A stretch of 23,710 bases of DNA from JBBQXV01 sp043785585 (lineage in GTDB: Bacteria; Myxococcota_A; Polyangia; Polyangiales; Polyangiaceae): the NCBI GenBank assembly GCA_043785585.1, contig JAYVXB010000097.1, positions 1-23,710 of the forward strand. The letters run 5' to 3'. The notes under the pieces were generated by a model. The model had not been told where the DNA came from. It ran no database searches and saw nothing but the letters and a program-made list of their open reading frames with translations. Of the stretch, positions 15,290 to 22,602 are shown one piece after another. Both the position numbers and the translations under genes were made by a program. The first letter of the stretch is position 1, and each line of letters begins with the position of its first letter.

Positions 15290-15669
15290 GCGTCGAACAT
15301 CCGCTTCGCCGCGACGACGCCGAGGACCCCCGCGAGGAGACAGCCGCCGACGGTCATCACGAAGTAGAGCGCCGCCGTTCCGAACGCGCGCTCTTGAAGC
15401 ATCTTCGTCGCCTCGAAGTTGAAGCTCGAGTACGTCGTGAGGCCGCCCATGAAGCCGGTCGTCAGCGCGAGCTGCAGCGTCGGCGGGACGAGCTTCGTCG
15501 TGAACGCGACGTACGCGACCGCCGAGATGAGAAAGCAGCCGACGAGGTTGACCGTGAGCGTGCCGTACGGGAACGCCGGACCCAAGAGGCGCGCGGCGCC
15601 GAGGCCGACGAGGTAGCGCGTGCCGGTTCCGAGCGCGCCGGCGAAGCAGATCCAGAGGAAGCGGGACAT
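15286..15669 (-). CDS. crcB: CrcB/Fluc fluoride ion channel
   Basis: A 127-residue membrane protein with four hydrophobic helices, the usual length for the family. Motifs include GALGTGTRYLVG at 11-22, PYGTLTVNLVGCFLIS at 34-49 with the conserved Asn41, and GFMGGLTTYSSFNFEA at 72-87, which carries the sodium-site and Phe-box residues of Fluc channels. These channels work as dual-topology dimers in the inner membrane and export fluoride. ATG 15669 is preferred: an upstream extension to 15843 adds 58 Arg-rich residues with no family similarity and crosses a likely promoter. The stop TGA overlaps the GTG start of the DUF58 gene, implying coupled translation. I looked upstream for a fluoride-riboswitch-like sequence and did not see one; instead a 12-bp inverted repeat brackets the probable promoter. 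Confidence 0.92.
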   Translation of the reverse strand: MSRFLWICFAGALGTGTRYLVGLGAARLLGPAFPYGTLTVNLVGCFLISAVAYVAFTTKLVPPTLQLALTTGFMGGLTTYSSFNFEATKMLQERAFGTAALYFVMTVGGCLLAGVLGVVAAKRMFDA

Positions 15670-15670
15670 G

Positions 15671-15724
15671 GCGGTTCGTCGAGCGCGCGAGTCTACACCG
15701 CGCGCGCCCGTGTCGACGAACCGC
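15671..15724. promoter_or_regulatory. 12-bp inverted repeat bracketing the crcB promoter
   Basis: GCGGTTCGTCGA (15671-15682) is the exact reverse complement of TCGACGAACCGC (15713-15724), with 30 bases between. A second inner pairing of GCGCGCG (15683-15689) with CGCGCGC near 15699-15705 is possible. On the minus strand a -10-like TAGACT (15690-15695) lies between the arms, and the proximal arm ends one base before the crcB ATG. It could be an operator with two half-sites or, if transcription starts further upstream, a hairpin blocking ribosome access. Confidence 0.5.
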
Positions 15725-15830
15725 GTCGATGAGCCCCACCTGAGGCGAAAGCGTCGGACGGCAAGCGAGGCTCCGTCGCTTGGCACCCGCAAAATCACGC
15801 GGTGGCAGGGGAGGTGCACCCGGCACAGCC

Positions 15831-16271
15831 ATGGCCAACGCATCGCCCCTCACCACGGACACGATCCATCGCGCAGGCGTCCCCACGCAAGCGCGCCAAG
15901 CGTTCCACATGCTCCGCATCGGATACGCGCTCCTTCCGATCGCCGCGGGCACCGACAAGTTCTTCGACTACTTGGCCAACTGGGACGCGTACCTCGCGCC
16001 GCAGGTGACGCGCGTGCTTCCTACGAACGCGCACGCGTTCATGTCGGGCGTCGGCGTCATCGAGATCGCGGCGGGGCTCGCCGTCGCGCTGCGCCCACGC
16101 GTCGGTGCGTACGTCGTCGCCGCGTGGCTCGCCGGGATCATTCTCAATCTCCTCTTGCTCGGCGGTCACTACGATCTCGCGCTCCGCGACTTCGGATTGA
16201 TGATCGGCGCGCTCGCCCTCGGTCGTCTCAGCGCCGAGTACGATCGCCCGGGCGCGACGAGCTACCGCTGA
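15831..16271 (+). CDS. DoxX-like integral membrane protein
   Basis: A 146-residue protein. After a polar 22-residue head there are four hydrophobic helices at about 28-46, 68-88, 92-113 and 118-132, in the spacing of DoxX-family proteins. The first contains MLRIGYALLPIAAGTDKFF, matching the family's Arg...Gly...Lys-Phe pattern. DoxX relatives are small inner-membrane proteins, some linked to thiosulfate oxidation or oxidative stress; the role here is unknown. ATG 15831 is chosen because a strong GGGGAGGTG lies about 15 bases upstream, one of the few clear ribosome-binding sites in this window, and because the 17-residue extension from 15780 is not hydrophobic or conserved-looking. It is divergent from crcB and convergent with the lipoprotein gene ending at 16303. 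Confidence 0.75.
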   Translation: MANASPLTTDTIHRAGVPTQARQAFHMLRIGYALLPIAAGTDKFFDYLANWDAYLAPQVTRVLPTNAHAFMSGVGVIEIAAGLAVALRPRVGAYVVAAWLAGIILNLLLLGGHYDLALRDFGLMIGALALGRLSAEYDRPGATSYR

Positions 16272-16302
16272 CGCGCGAGGTTCGAACGCTCGTCGCTCGC
16301 AG

Positions 16303-17043
16303 CTACTGCATGTACATCACGAACACCGAGTTCACGTTGCCGGCTTCGGTCGTGACCTTCCCGGTGATCGTCATCGATCCGACCTTGACCGGATACGGCA
16401 CCTGCTTGCACGTCGGGTGCGACAGCTCGAACACGAATTCGACGCCCGGCTCGAGGTTGTAGACCGTCACGGCGGGGACCTCACCATCGACGATCGCCGA
16501 CGCCGTCGTCGTCGGGAACCCCGCGCTGAAGTATTCGACCGACGCCCCCGGAGGCGAGATGACTTTCAACGTCGCGCCTCCGGTGTTCATGCACGACGGC
16601 ATCTTGTCGACGGCGACCGAGACCGACGCCTTGGTCAGGTCGTAACCGCGTTGCGCGAACTGCGCGAGTTGGAACGTCATGAGATCCGGAATCGGGAGGT
16701 CGGCGCGATCGTTGTCCGCGTCGGACACTTCTTCGGGCAGGTGCACGACGATGTATCCGTCGAGCGAGATCCTCGGTCGCACCGGCGTGCCGATGGGGAA
16801 CGAGAGCGACCACTTGCCGTCGGCGCCCGTCATCGTCGTCTGGCCATTCGCGGCGATCGTCGCGCCCGAGAGCGCCTTCTTCGTGCCGAAGTCGATGACG
16901 CGCCCGAACTCTTTGATGGTGCCCGGCGCCGAGTCTGCGCTGCCACCGCTGTCGGAGCCGGCATCTTGCGCGGGCGTGGCCGGCGAGGACGACGAAGAGC
17001 ACGCGGCGAGAAGCAAAGCGAAACCGAAAATGGAACGTGTCAT
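16303..17043 (-). CDS. Lipoprotein with carboxypeptidase-regulatory-like (beta-sandwich) domain
   Basis: A 246-residue predicted lipoprotein. The signal peptide MTRSIFGFALLLAAC has its lipid-attachment Cys at residue 15, followed by a Ser-rich run and an Asp/Ala/Ser/Gly linker (about 16-40). Residues 42-95 look like a carboxypeptidase-regulatory-like fold: GRVIDFGTKKALSGATIAANGQTTMTGADGKW has the typical pattern of a repeated carbohydrate-binding-like or surface beta-sandwich, with a G-A-x-G-K-W turn. The remainder is beta-rich with two cysteines (near 148 and 221) that may form a disulfide. ATG 17043 is preferred over an earlier start nine codons upstream, because the signal peptide then starts properly and a TATGGT hexamer sits six bases before it. 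Probably exported to the outer membrane or surface; the ligand is unknown. Confidence 0.75.
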   Translation of the reverse strand: MTRSIFGFALLLAACSSSSSPATPAQDAGSDSGGSADSAPGTIKEFGRVIDFGTKKALSGATIAANGQTTMTGADGKWSLSFPIGTPVRPRISLDGYIVVHLPEEVSDADNDRADLPIPDLMTFQLAQFAQRGYDLTKASVSVAVDKMPSCMNTGGATLKVISPPGASVEYFSAGFPTTTASAIVDGEVPAVTVYNLEPGVEFVFELSHPTCKQVPYPVKVGSMTITGKVTTEAGNVNSVFVMYMQ

Positions 17044-17049
17044 CGACGA

Positions 17050-17055
17050 ACCATA
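17050..17055 (-). promoter_or_regulatory. Candidate -10 element TATGGT, leaderless spacing
   Basis: Read on the minus strand, TATGGT is followed by six bases and the ATG at 17043. This is the same hexamer and spacing as at 973-978 before the DUF262 gene. No Shine-Dalgarno sequence is visible. Confidence 0.45.
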
Positions 17056-17254
17056 GCCGCGAACGCGCACCGGATCAGGCTCGACCGCTGTACCGACATG
17101 TCGATGTCGTAGCCGTGGCGTTCGTGCACGCTCGCCGCGTCAGCGGGCGTTCACGATCGCTCGATTGCACCCCGCATTTCGCGTCATCGCGCGTACGTTC
17201 CTGGCGGCACGCTCCGTGCTGACGCGGATGCACGACATCGAAAGGCTATCTTCC

Positions 17255-17719
17255 ATGACGACACGCTTCATTGGTCTTTTCGCGGCAGCGATTGCTCTTC
17301 TCGCCGCGTGCAGCAGCACGAGCGGCGGCAGCTCCACGGTGCCGTGCAACGAGAACCCGTTCGAATGCACGAGCGGCCAGACGTGCTGGCCGAAGGACGC
17401 CGTTCCGACGTTCGCGTGCCTCAACAGCGGCGCAGGAAAGAAGGGCGACAGCTGCCAGAACACGCCGGGCTCGGCGACGTGCGGCGACGGGCTCGCGTGC
17501 CTTCAGCTCGCGTCGGCGGGCGGGACGTGCGTCACGTACTGCGACTCGACGAACACCGCGCACGCGTGCGCGAGCGGCGAGACGTGCACGCTCGCGTACC
17601 TCGGCGGACCGAGCGGCCCGCAGCTGCATCTCTGCGTCGGCGGGAGCACGACGCACGACGCCGGCACCGACTCGGGGTCCGCCGATTCGAGCGTGCCGCC
17701 CGACGGCGCTGCGGACTGA
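17255..17719 (+). CDS. Cysteine-rich lipoprotein
   Basis: A 154-residue predicted lipoprotein. The signal peptide MTTRFIGLFAAAIALLAAC has Cys19 as the lipidation site, followed by a Ser/Thr/Gly spacer. The mature part carries about ten further cysteines in a CNENPFECTSGQTC...C...C...CGDGLAC...C..YC pattern, like the small disulfide-rich modules (EGF or dickkopf-like) common in secreted myxobacterial proteins. The C-terminal 25 residues are an Asp/Ser/Gly/Pro-rich tail. ATG 17255 is supported by the signal peptide and by AAAGG about nine bases upstream; an earlier in-frame start at 17165 would bury the signal peptide. It is divergent from the 17043 lipoprotein and ends 15 bases from the convergent membrane-protein gene. 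Function unknown. Confidence 0.75.
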   Translation: MTTRFIGLFAAAIALLAACSSTSGGSSTVPCNENPFECTSGQTCWPKDAVPTFACLNSGAGKKGDSCQNTPGSATCGDGLACLQLASAGGTCVTYCDSTNTAHACASGETCTLAYLGGPSGPQLHLCVGGSTTHDAGTDSGSADSSVPPDGAAD

Positions 17720-17734
17720 GCCGCCGCGGAATCT

Positions 17735-18175
17735 TCAGACGGCGATCGCTCGCTGGCTCGCGCGCAGCGCGAGGTACGCCGTCGCGGCGCCGAAGATGTG
17801 GATCGCGACCTTGATCCCTTGAAGGACGAGGAGGAGCATCCCGCCGCCTGCCGCCATTTGAAAAATGGCGACGACGCCTCCCGCTCCGTGCAGCCACAAG
17901 ATTCTCTTGGCCGCGTTGGGATCGCCTTTGAACAGCTGAAACCCGCGGTACCCGTAGAGCGCGATGAGGACGCACGGGAGGATGAGCTGCGTCGGCGACA
18001 GCGATCCGAACGCCGCGGCAAGGCCAATCATGAGCGTGAGCGCCGCCCAATACAGGCTCGCGAGGATCGCGCCGCCCGCGGCGAGCAGGTAGAGCAGCCG
18101 CTGGTGCGCGTCTTGTGTCGCTTGCGGCGAGTGTGCGGCGTCGGGACCGGGCGCTTCGTACGGATTCGGATTCAT
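17735..18175 (-). CDS. Small membrane protein with NPYxAP N-terminus
   Basis: A 146-residue protein beginning MNPNPYEAPG, the Asn-Pro-Tyr-x-x-Pro head seen in many small bacterial multi-pass membrane proteins of unknown function. Four hydrophobic helices follow at about 27-56, 63-80, 92-109 and 111-136, separated by short charged loops (FKGDPNAAKR). There is no signal peptide or catalytic motif. ATG 18175 is chosen because the head motif starts there; the longer frame to 18628 adds Arg-rich sequence antisense to the next lipoprotein gene. A TACGCT hexamer (18186-18191, minus strand) ten bases upstream may be its -10 element. Not assigned to a pathway. Confidence 0.7.
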   Translation of the reverse strand: MNPNPYEAPGPDAAHSPQATQDAHQRLLYLLAAGGAILASLYWAALTLMIGLAAAFGSLSPTQLILPCVLIALYGYRGFQLFKGDPNAAKRILWLHGAGGVVAIFQMAAGGGMLLLVLQGIKVAIHIFGAATAYLALRASQRAIAV

Positions 18176-18338
18176 CGCGCCGACGAGCGTAACCGATCTA
18201 CGTCGAAGCGCGCTCGTCGCCCGCGCATCATCCGCGCTGGTGCGCACCGTTTTCGCCTGCCTCGTGACTTCGAGCCGCGCGATCCGCCTGTCTCGCGCGG
18301 CGATCGGCGTCGGTACAGAAGATGCTCGGGTCCACGAC

Positions 18339-18833
18339 ATGAACCCCGCACGTCCGCTGATGATCGTCCTCGCCGCAGGCTTTCTCGTCGCATGCGCAGC
18401 GAGCGAGCCGAGACCGAATCTGACGCCGGCCTCCGGACCGCCCGACGCGAGATCGATGCCCGTCTCGGGCCAAGGCTGCCCGTTCGGCGTGAGAGGTGCG
18501 AAGGTCTCGATCGAGAACGTCTCGCGGGGCGTGATCCTGACCTTCGTCATTCCATCCGAGGGGAGCGTCGACGCGCTCCGCGAGCGCGTGAAGAGCGTCG
18601 CCGCGCAGCACGGTCCCGGCGCGCACATGGGGCCGGGTCACGACGGCGAGCACGGCTCAGGCGACGGGCACGGGATCCATCTCTCGGACATGCCGCCGGT
18701 CGAGACGACGTTCCAGCCGATCGACGGCGGTGCGCGCTTGCACATACTCGCGAACGATCCGGCGGACGTCCGCGCGGTGCAAAAGCAGATGTGGTCGCGC
18801 GTCGAGCACCTCGGTGCGGGCGAGTGCCGCTGA
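18339..18833 (+). CDS. Lipoprotein with His/Gly/Asp-rich segment
   Basis: A 164-residue predicted lipoprotein. The signal peptide MNPARPLMIVLAAGFLVAC has Cys19 as lipidation site. After a Pro/Ser/Ala spacer, two regions with alternating hydrophobic residues (VSIENVSRGVILTFVIP and TFQPIDGGARLHILAND) suggest a small alpha/beta domain. Between them lies a His-rich loop, HGPGAHMGPGHDGEHGSGDG plus GIH, with six to seven histidines and several acidic residues, which could bind metal such as copper, nickel or zinc. ATG 18339 is chosen because an upstream start at 18240 adds 33 residues without signal-peptide character. It precedes the diguanylate cyclase gene by about 40-55 bases on the same strand. 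The biological role is unknown. Confidence 0.7.
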   Translation: MNPARPLMIVLAAGFLVACAASEPRPNLTPASGPPDARSMPVSGQGCPFGVRGAKVSIENVSRGVILTFVIPSEGSVDALRERVKSVAAQHGPGAHMGPGHDGEHGSGDGHGIHLSDMPPVETTFQPIDGGARLHILANDPADVRAVQKQMWSRVEHLGAGECR

Positions 18834-18862
18834 CCTTCGCTGCGCACCGACCGAAACGCGCA

Positions 18863-18868
18863 TAGCAT
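18863..18868 (+). promoter_or_regulatory. Candidate -10 element TAGCAT before the diguanylate cyclase gene
   Basis: TAGCAT is followed by seven bases and an ATG at 18876, placing the transcription start next to that ATG. The ATG opens only a five-codon frame (see the 18876-18893 entry). Confidence 0.35.
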
Positions 18869-18875
18869 CGGGGTC

Positions 18876-18893
18876 ATGGACGCGGAGGCGTGA
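18876..18893 (+). CDS. Possible five-codon upstream ORF overlapping the diguanylate cyclase start
   Basis: ATGGACGCGGAGGCGTGA encodes MDAEA and stops in a TGA that overlaps the GTG at 18890 as GTGA. A ribosome starting at this ATG would terminate on top of the next start. It contains GGAGG, but only one base from the GTG, too close to act as its Shine-Dalgarno sequence. The alternative is a single-base indel in the assembly that hides an ATG start for the cyclase. Confidence 0.3.
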   Translation: MDAEA

Positions 18894-20032
18894 CGACGTC
18901 GGGGCTCTTGCCGCGGCTGCGCGAGCCGATGACGTGGACGAGCGTCGATCGGTGCTTCGTCATGGCGTGCCTCTTCGTCGTGACGAGCATTCCGTTCGTC
19001 GTGTCGATCGCGCTCGCGCAGAGCGATCCGGGGATGCGTGCGCTGCACGACCCGGTCGTGGCGCTCGTGTTCGAGCGCGCGACGCTCGCGGTCGACGTGG
19101 TGTGGCTCGCGATCGCCGCGACGGCGGTCGCGATCCGGCGGCGAACGCGGCGGAGCACCGTCCTCGAGCACCTGACGGTGCAGCTCATCGCGGTGAGCCT
19201 CGCGGTCGCGAGTTGGACGATGGGGCTCGTGACGACGCCCTTCGCGCTCGCGTTGCTCGGCGCGCTCGTCGTCGGTCTTCTCTTGTTTCGCCGTCGCGCG
19301 GTCTTGCTCGGCGCGTTGACGTCCGGGGTGCTGCTCCTCGGCGCATCGATCGCGACGATGCTAGGCCTCGTACGTTACGCGCCGCTCTACCGCCGCGTCC
19401 CGCTCGAGGACGGACGCATCGCGACGTGGTGGCACATCGAGATGCTCCTCATCGTCGTGCTGACCATCTCGCTCGTCGTCGGCATCTTCCTCTACGTGCT
19501 CGCGCGCCTCCGCGATCGCGAAGCGAACCTCGCGCGCTTGTCGAAGATCGATCCGCTCACCGGCGCGATGAACCGCCGCCAGTTCGTCGCGACGTTCGAG
19601 CGCGAGCTCGCGCGCTCCGAGCGTCACCGGCATTGTCTCGCGATCGTCATCGTGGATCTCGATCACTTCAAGAACATCAACGATCGCCACGGGCATCTCA
19701 CGGGCGATGCCGTGCTGGTCGCGGCGTCGGCAGCGCTCGCGCAGGAGCTTCGCGCCGAAGACGCGCTCGCTCGCTACGGTGGCGAAGAGTTCGTCCTGCT
19801 CCTCCCGGCGACCGACGGCGAAGGGGCGCGCGCGGTCGCGGAGCGGTGCAGGCTCCGCCTCGCGGAGACACCGATCGTCGCGAACGGCGCGAGCGTGTCG
19901 CTCACCGCGAGCTTCGGTGTCGTCGCGCGCGCGCCCGGCGATCCCGCGCGCCCCGAAGATCTGCTCCGCGCCGCAGACGAGGCGCTCTACCGCGCCAAGC
20001 GCGAGGGGAGAAACCGCGTGGTCGCGGCGTGA
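18890..20032 (+). CDS. Membrane-anchored diguanylate cyclase (GGDEF domain)
   Basis: About 380 residues. The N-terminal half has roughly six hydrophobic helices between residues 23 and 210, a membrane sensor of no family I can name. The GGDEF domain runs from about 222 (DPLTGAMNRRQF) to 378. The active site is GGEEF at 297-301, preceded by VIVDLDHFKNIND, which provides the metal-binding Asp and the GTP-contacting residues. An inhibitory I-site R288-A-E-D291 lies exactly five residues before it. It should therefore make cyclic di-GMP from two GTP and be subject to product inhibition. No EAL or HD-GYP domain is attached. The start is uncertain: GTG 18890 overlaps the five-codon frame described above, and ATG 18929 or 18962 would also keep the first helix. 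Its stop overlaps a possible GTG at 20029 of the next gene. Confidence 0.88.
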   Translation: MTTSGLLPRLREPMTWTSVDRCFVMACLFVVTSIPFVVSIALAQSDPGMRALHDPVVALVFERATLAVDVVWLAIAATAVAIRRRTRRSTVLEHLTVQLIAVSLAVASWTMGLVTTPFALALLGALVVGLLLFRRRAVLLGALTSGVLLLGASIATMLGLVRYAPLYRRVPLEDGRIATWWHIEMLLIVVLTISLVVGIFLYVLARLRDREANLARLSKIDPLTGAMNRRQFVATFERELARSERHRHCLAIVIVDLDHFKNINDRHGHLTGDAVLVAASAALAQELRAEDALARYGGEEFVLLLPATDGEGARAVAERCRLRLAETPIVANGASVSLTASFGVVARAPGDPARPEDLLRAADEALYRAKREGRNRVVAA

Positions 20033-20091
20033 CGGCGCTGTCCCCACTTTGTACGACTTGCCGGGAGGGCGCGCGCGCGCGATGGTTCGGT

Positions 20092-21030
20092 GTGGCACGA
20101 CCCTCTCGCGAGACCTTCCTCGTTGCCATCGCGCTCGTCGCAGGCTGCGGCAGCCGCACGGGGCTCTTCATCGCGGATCTCGGCGAACCGACGGATGCCG
20201 GGATCGACCATGCCGATGCGAGCACGCAGGATCAGAGCGCGCCGGACGCGCTCCCTTCGATTGATGCGAGCCGCCCGGACGGCGGCTTCAAGATTTGCCC
20301 CGACGCGGGCGCGACGCTCGTCTACGTGATCACCGAGCAGGACGAGCTCTTCAGCTTCTACCCGCCGACCGCGTCGTTCCAGCGCATCGGCCCGATCGCG
20401 TGCCCGACGCAGTCGACGCCGTTCTCGATGGCGGTCGATCGCAGCGGCGTCGCCTACTCGGTCTTCTTGAGCGGCGAGCTCTTTCGCATCAGCACCGCGA
20501 CGGCTGCGTGCATCGCCACACCGTACGCGCCCGGCCAGCGCGGGTGGACCACGTTCGGCATGGGCTACGCCGCCGACACGAACGACGCCGGCGAATCGCT
20601 CTTCGTCGCGCACATCGATTTCGACGGCGGCAGCCGCTCGTCGAAGGGCCTCGGCGCGATCGACACGCGCGCCTTCCGCCTCGGCGTCATCGGTCCGTTC
20701 AACCCGATCATCCCAGGCGCAGAGCTCACGGGGACCGGCGACGGTCGCCTCTTCGCGTTCTACACAGGTCCGCAGCCGACGGGCTCGCACATCGCGGAGA
20801 TCGACAAGACGAGCGGTCGCATCCTGAGTCAGGACACGCTTCGCGTCGGCACCACGCAGGACGCGTTCGCGTTCGCGTACTGGGGCGGCGAGTTCTGGAT
20901 CTTCACGAGCGCCGCCGGGCCGTCGACGGTCACGCGCTACGATCTCGCGACCAAGACCGAGACCACCGTCGCGATCGCGCCGAACACGATCGTCGGCGCC
21001 GGCGTGTCGACGTGCGCGCCTTCGCAGTGA
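20092..21030 (+). CDS. Lipoprotein, probable beta-propeller-like surface protein
   Basis: A 312-residue predicted lipoprotein. GTG 20092 gives a clean signal peptide (MARPSRETFLVAIALVAGC, lipidation at Cys19). An in-frame GTG at 20029 overlaps the diguanylate cyclase stop as GTGA but would put 21 extra residues before the signal peptide. Residues 30-62 are an Asp/Ala/Ser-rich linker. The remainder is beta-rich with recurring motifs of about 40-50 residues (ATLVYVITEQDELFSFYP, GVAYSVFLSGELFRIS, GRLFAFYTGPQ, GSHIAEIDKTSGRI, GEFWIFTS...TVTRYDLAT). Each has the look of one propeller blade, as in bacterial proteins that bind or display ligands outside the cell. No catalytic motif is seen. It ends six bases before the convergent Stig1-like gene. 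It may be co-transcribed with the cyclase. Confidence 0.75.
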   Translation: MARPSRETFLVAIALVAGCGSRTGLFIADLGEPTDAGIDHADASTQDQSAPDALPSIDASRPDGGFKICPDAGATLVYVITEQDELFSFYPPTASFQRIGPIACPTQSTPFSMAVDRSGVAYSVFLSGELFRISTATAACIATPYAPGQRGWTTFGMGYAADTNDAGESLFVAHIDFDGGSRSSKGLGAIDTRAFRLGVIGPFNPIIPGAELTGTGDGRLFAFYTGPQPTGSHIAEIDKTSGRILSQDTLRVGTTQDAFAFAYWGGEFWIFTSAAGPSTVTRYDLATKTETTVAIAPNTIVGAGVSTCAPSQ

Positions 21031-21036
21031 GCGACC

Positions 21037-22602
21037 TCAGGGCTGGCACGCGCCGTTCACGCAGAAGTTGAAGCTGGGGCACGCGCGGCCGCATCCGCCG
21101 CAGTTCGCCGGATCGGTGAGCACGTCGACGCACGCGCCGCCGCACTCGTTCGTCTCCGTCCCGCATGCGCACGTGCCGCCTTGGCAGATCGCGCCCGCGG
21201 CGCACCGCTTCCCGCACGCGCCGCAGTTGGTCGGATCGATCTGCGTGTCGGAACAGAGCCCGCCGCAGAACGCTTGTCCGGTCGCGCACGCGCACGAGCC
21301 CCCAGCGCATTCTTGATTGCCCGGGCACGCGTTGCCGCACGCGCCGCAGTTGCCCGGATCGTTGAGCGGATCCGCGCAGCCGCCGGCGCAAGCGACGCGT
21401 CCCGTCGCGCAGACGCAGGCCGAGGTGCGGCATCCGTAGCCGGCGGGGCAGGCGACGCCGCAGCTGCCGCAGTTCTGCGGATCGCTGCGCGTGTTCACGC
21501 ACGCGCCGTTGCACGTCGTCGCGCCGCGTCCGTTGGTGTTGCAGCTGGCCGCGCATGCGCCGCGCGAGCACACCTGGTCGGCTGCGCACGCGTTGCCGCA
21601 TGCTCCGCAGTTGTCGTGATCGTTTCGGAGCTCGTGGCACGCGCCGTTGCAAAACGTCTCGCCGCTCGGGCACGCGCACGCGCCCGAGTTGCACGTCTGC
21701 CCGGGTCTGCAGACGCGCCCGCAGCTGCCGCAGTTGTTCGTGTCGACGAGGACGTTGGCGCAGCCGGTCGAGCACGCGGCGAGGCTCCCGGGGCACGCGC
21801 ACTTGCCCGACACGCAAGGCTCGCCGCTCCCGCACGCCTTGCCGCAGGCGCCGCAGTCGAGCGGATCGGACGCGAGGTGCGCGCAGTGATCGCCGCAGAT
21901 CGCCGTCCCCGCCGGGCACGCGCACTTCGAACCTTCGCACACCTGCGATCCGCCGCACGCCTTGCCGCACGCGCCGCAGTTCGACGAGTCCGCGGTGACG
22001 TCGACGCACGAATTTCCGCACGCGGTGTAGGGCGGCGTTCCGCAGCTCGCGACGCACGCGCCCGCTTGGCAGAACGGTGTCGCGCCGTTGCACGCGACGC
22101 CGCACGCGCCGCAGTTGACCGGATCGCTCGCGACGTCGGTGCACGCGCCATTGCACGATCGCGCGCGTCCTCCGCAGTCGCATTTGCCGGCGTGGCACGT
22201 CTCGCCCTTGGCGCACGCGGTCGCGCACGTGCCGCAGTTGGCCGCGTCGTTCGTCACGTCGACGCATTTCCCTCCGCACTGCGCGAGCCCGATCGCGCAC
22301 GCCGACTGGCAGCTCCCGTTCGCGCAGACGAGGCCGGCGTCGCACGAGTGCCCGCACGATCCGCAGTTGTGCGCATCGACCGCGGTATCGAAGCACGCAT
22401 TTGCGCACGCGGACTGTCCCGCCGGGCACGTCGCGAGCGGCGGTGGAACGCAGTCGCCGCCGATCGTGTGGCACGTGTCGCCCGATGGGCAGTCGGAGTC
22501 GGTCGTGCACGCGACCTTGCCTCCGCAGCTGAGCGCGAGCGTGAGGCAGACGACGAACACGGCGACGGCGACGTGCGCGAGATGCGCGGCGCGGATGGGC
22601 AT
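21037..22602 (-). CDS. Cysteine-rich repeat lipoprotein (Stig1-like repeats)
   Basis: A 521-residue secreted protein. The N-terminal hydrophobic segment (residues 8-25) ends in LALSC with a likely lipidation Cys26. The rest is built from about eleven repeats of 35-45 residues with the pattern C-x-G-x-C-x(6-9)-NCGxCGxxC-x(5-6)-C-x(3-5)-C-x-C, matching the Stig1-type cysteine-rich repeats abundant in myxobacteria. The core NCGxCGxxC is visible eleven times, with two variants (DCGACG, NCGTCA). Such proteins are often mis-annotated as tryptophan synthase alpha chain; nothing here resembles that enzyme. They are thought to be disulfide-rich surface proteins of unknown role. ATG 22602 is chosen because it starts at the signal sequence; the much longer open frame to 23580 runs antisense through the next gene. 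Confidence 0.85.
   Translation of the reverse strand: MPIRAAHLAHVAVAVFVVCLTLALSCGGKVACTTDSDCPSGDTCHTIGGDCVPPPLATCPAGQSACANACFDTAVDAHNCGSCGHSCDAGLVCANGSCQSACAIGLAQCGGKCVDVTNDAANCGTCATACAKGETCHAGKCDCGGRARSCNGACTDVASDPVNCGACGVACNGATPFCQAGACVASCGTPPYTACGNSCVDVTADSSNCGACGKACGGSQVCEGSKCACPAGTAICGDHCAHLASDPLDCGACGKACGSGEPCVSGKCACPGSLAACSTGCANVLVDTNNCGSCGRVCRPGQTCNSGACACPSGETFCNGACHELRNDHDNCGACGNACAADQVCSRGACAASCNTNGRGATTCNGACVNTRSDPQNCGSCGVACPAGYGCRTSACVCATGRVACAGGCADPLNDPGNCGACGNACPGNQECAGGSCACATGQAFCGGLCSDTQIDPTNCGACGKRCAAGAICQGGTCACGTETNECGGACVDVLTDPANCGGCGRACPSFNFCVNGACQP

Noticed and set aside
15670..15830. Fluoride riboswitch before crcB
   Set aside because: I looked on the minus strand for the conserved GG-GAUGG and CCGCCU-like parts in the right order and did not see them; the region holds an inverted repeat instead.
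15690..15843. N-terminal extension of CrcB by 58 residues
   Set aside because: The added residues are Arg-rich, lack family similarity and cross the likely promoter; the family starts at the MSRFLW position.
17094..17103. Palindrome CGACATGTCG between two divergent lipoprotein genes
   Set aside because: It is only ten bases, followed by a partial direct repeat, and far from both proposed -10 elements; such palindromes are common by chance in this composition.
18730..20028. Plus-strand frame that joins an Arg-rich stretch to the 20092 lipoprotein
   Set aside because: The first 430 residues overlap the diguanylate cyclase gene in another frame and have no features; only the part from 20092 carries a signal peptide and beta-rich domain.
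21037..22602. Tryptophan synthase alpha chain
   Set aside because: Proteins with this repeat often carry that name in databases, but there is no TIM-barrel sequence or catalytic Glu/Asp motif, only a lipoprotein signal and Cys-rich repeats.
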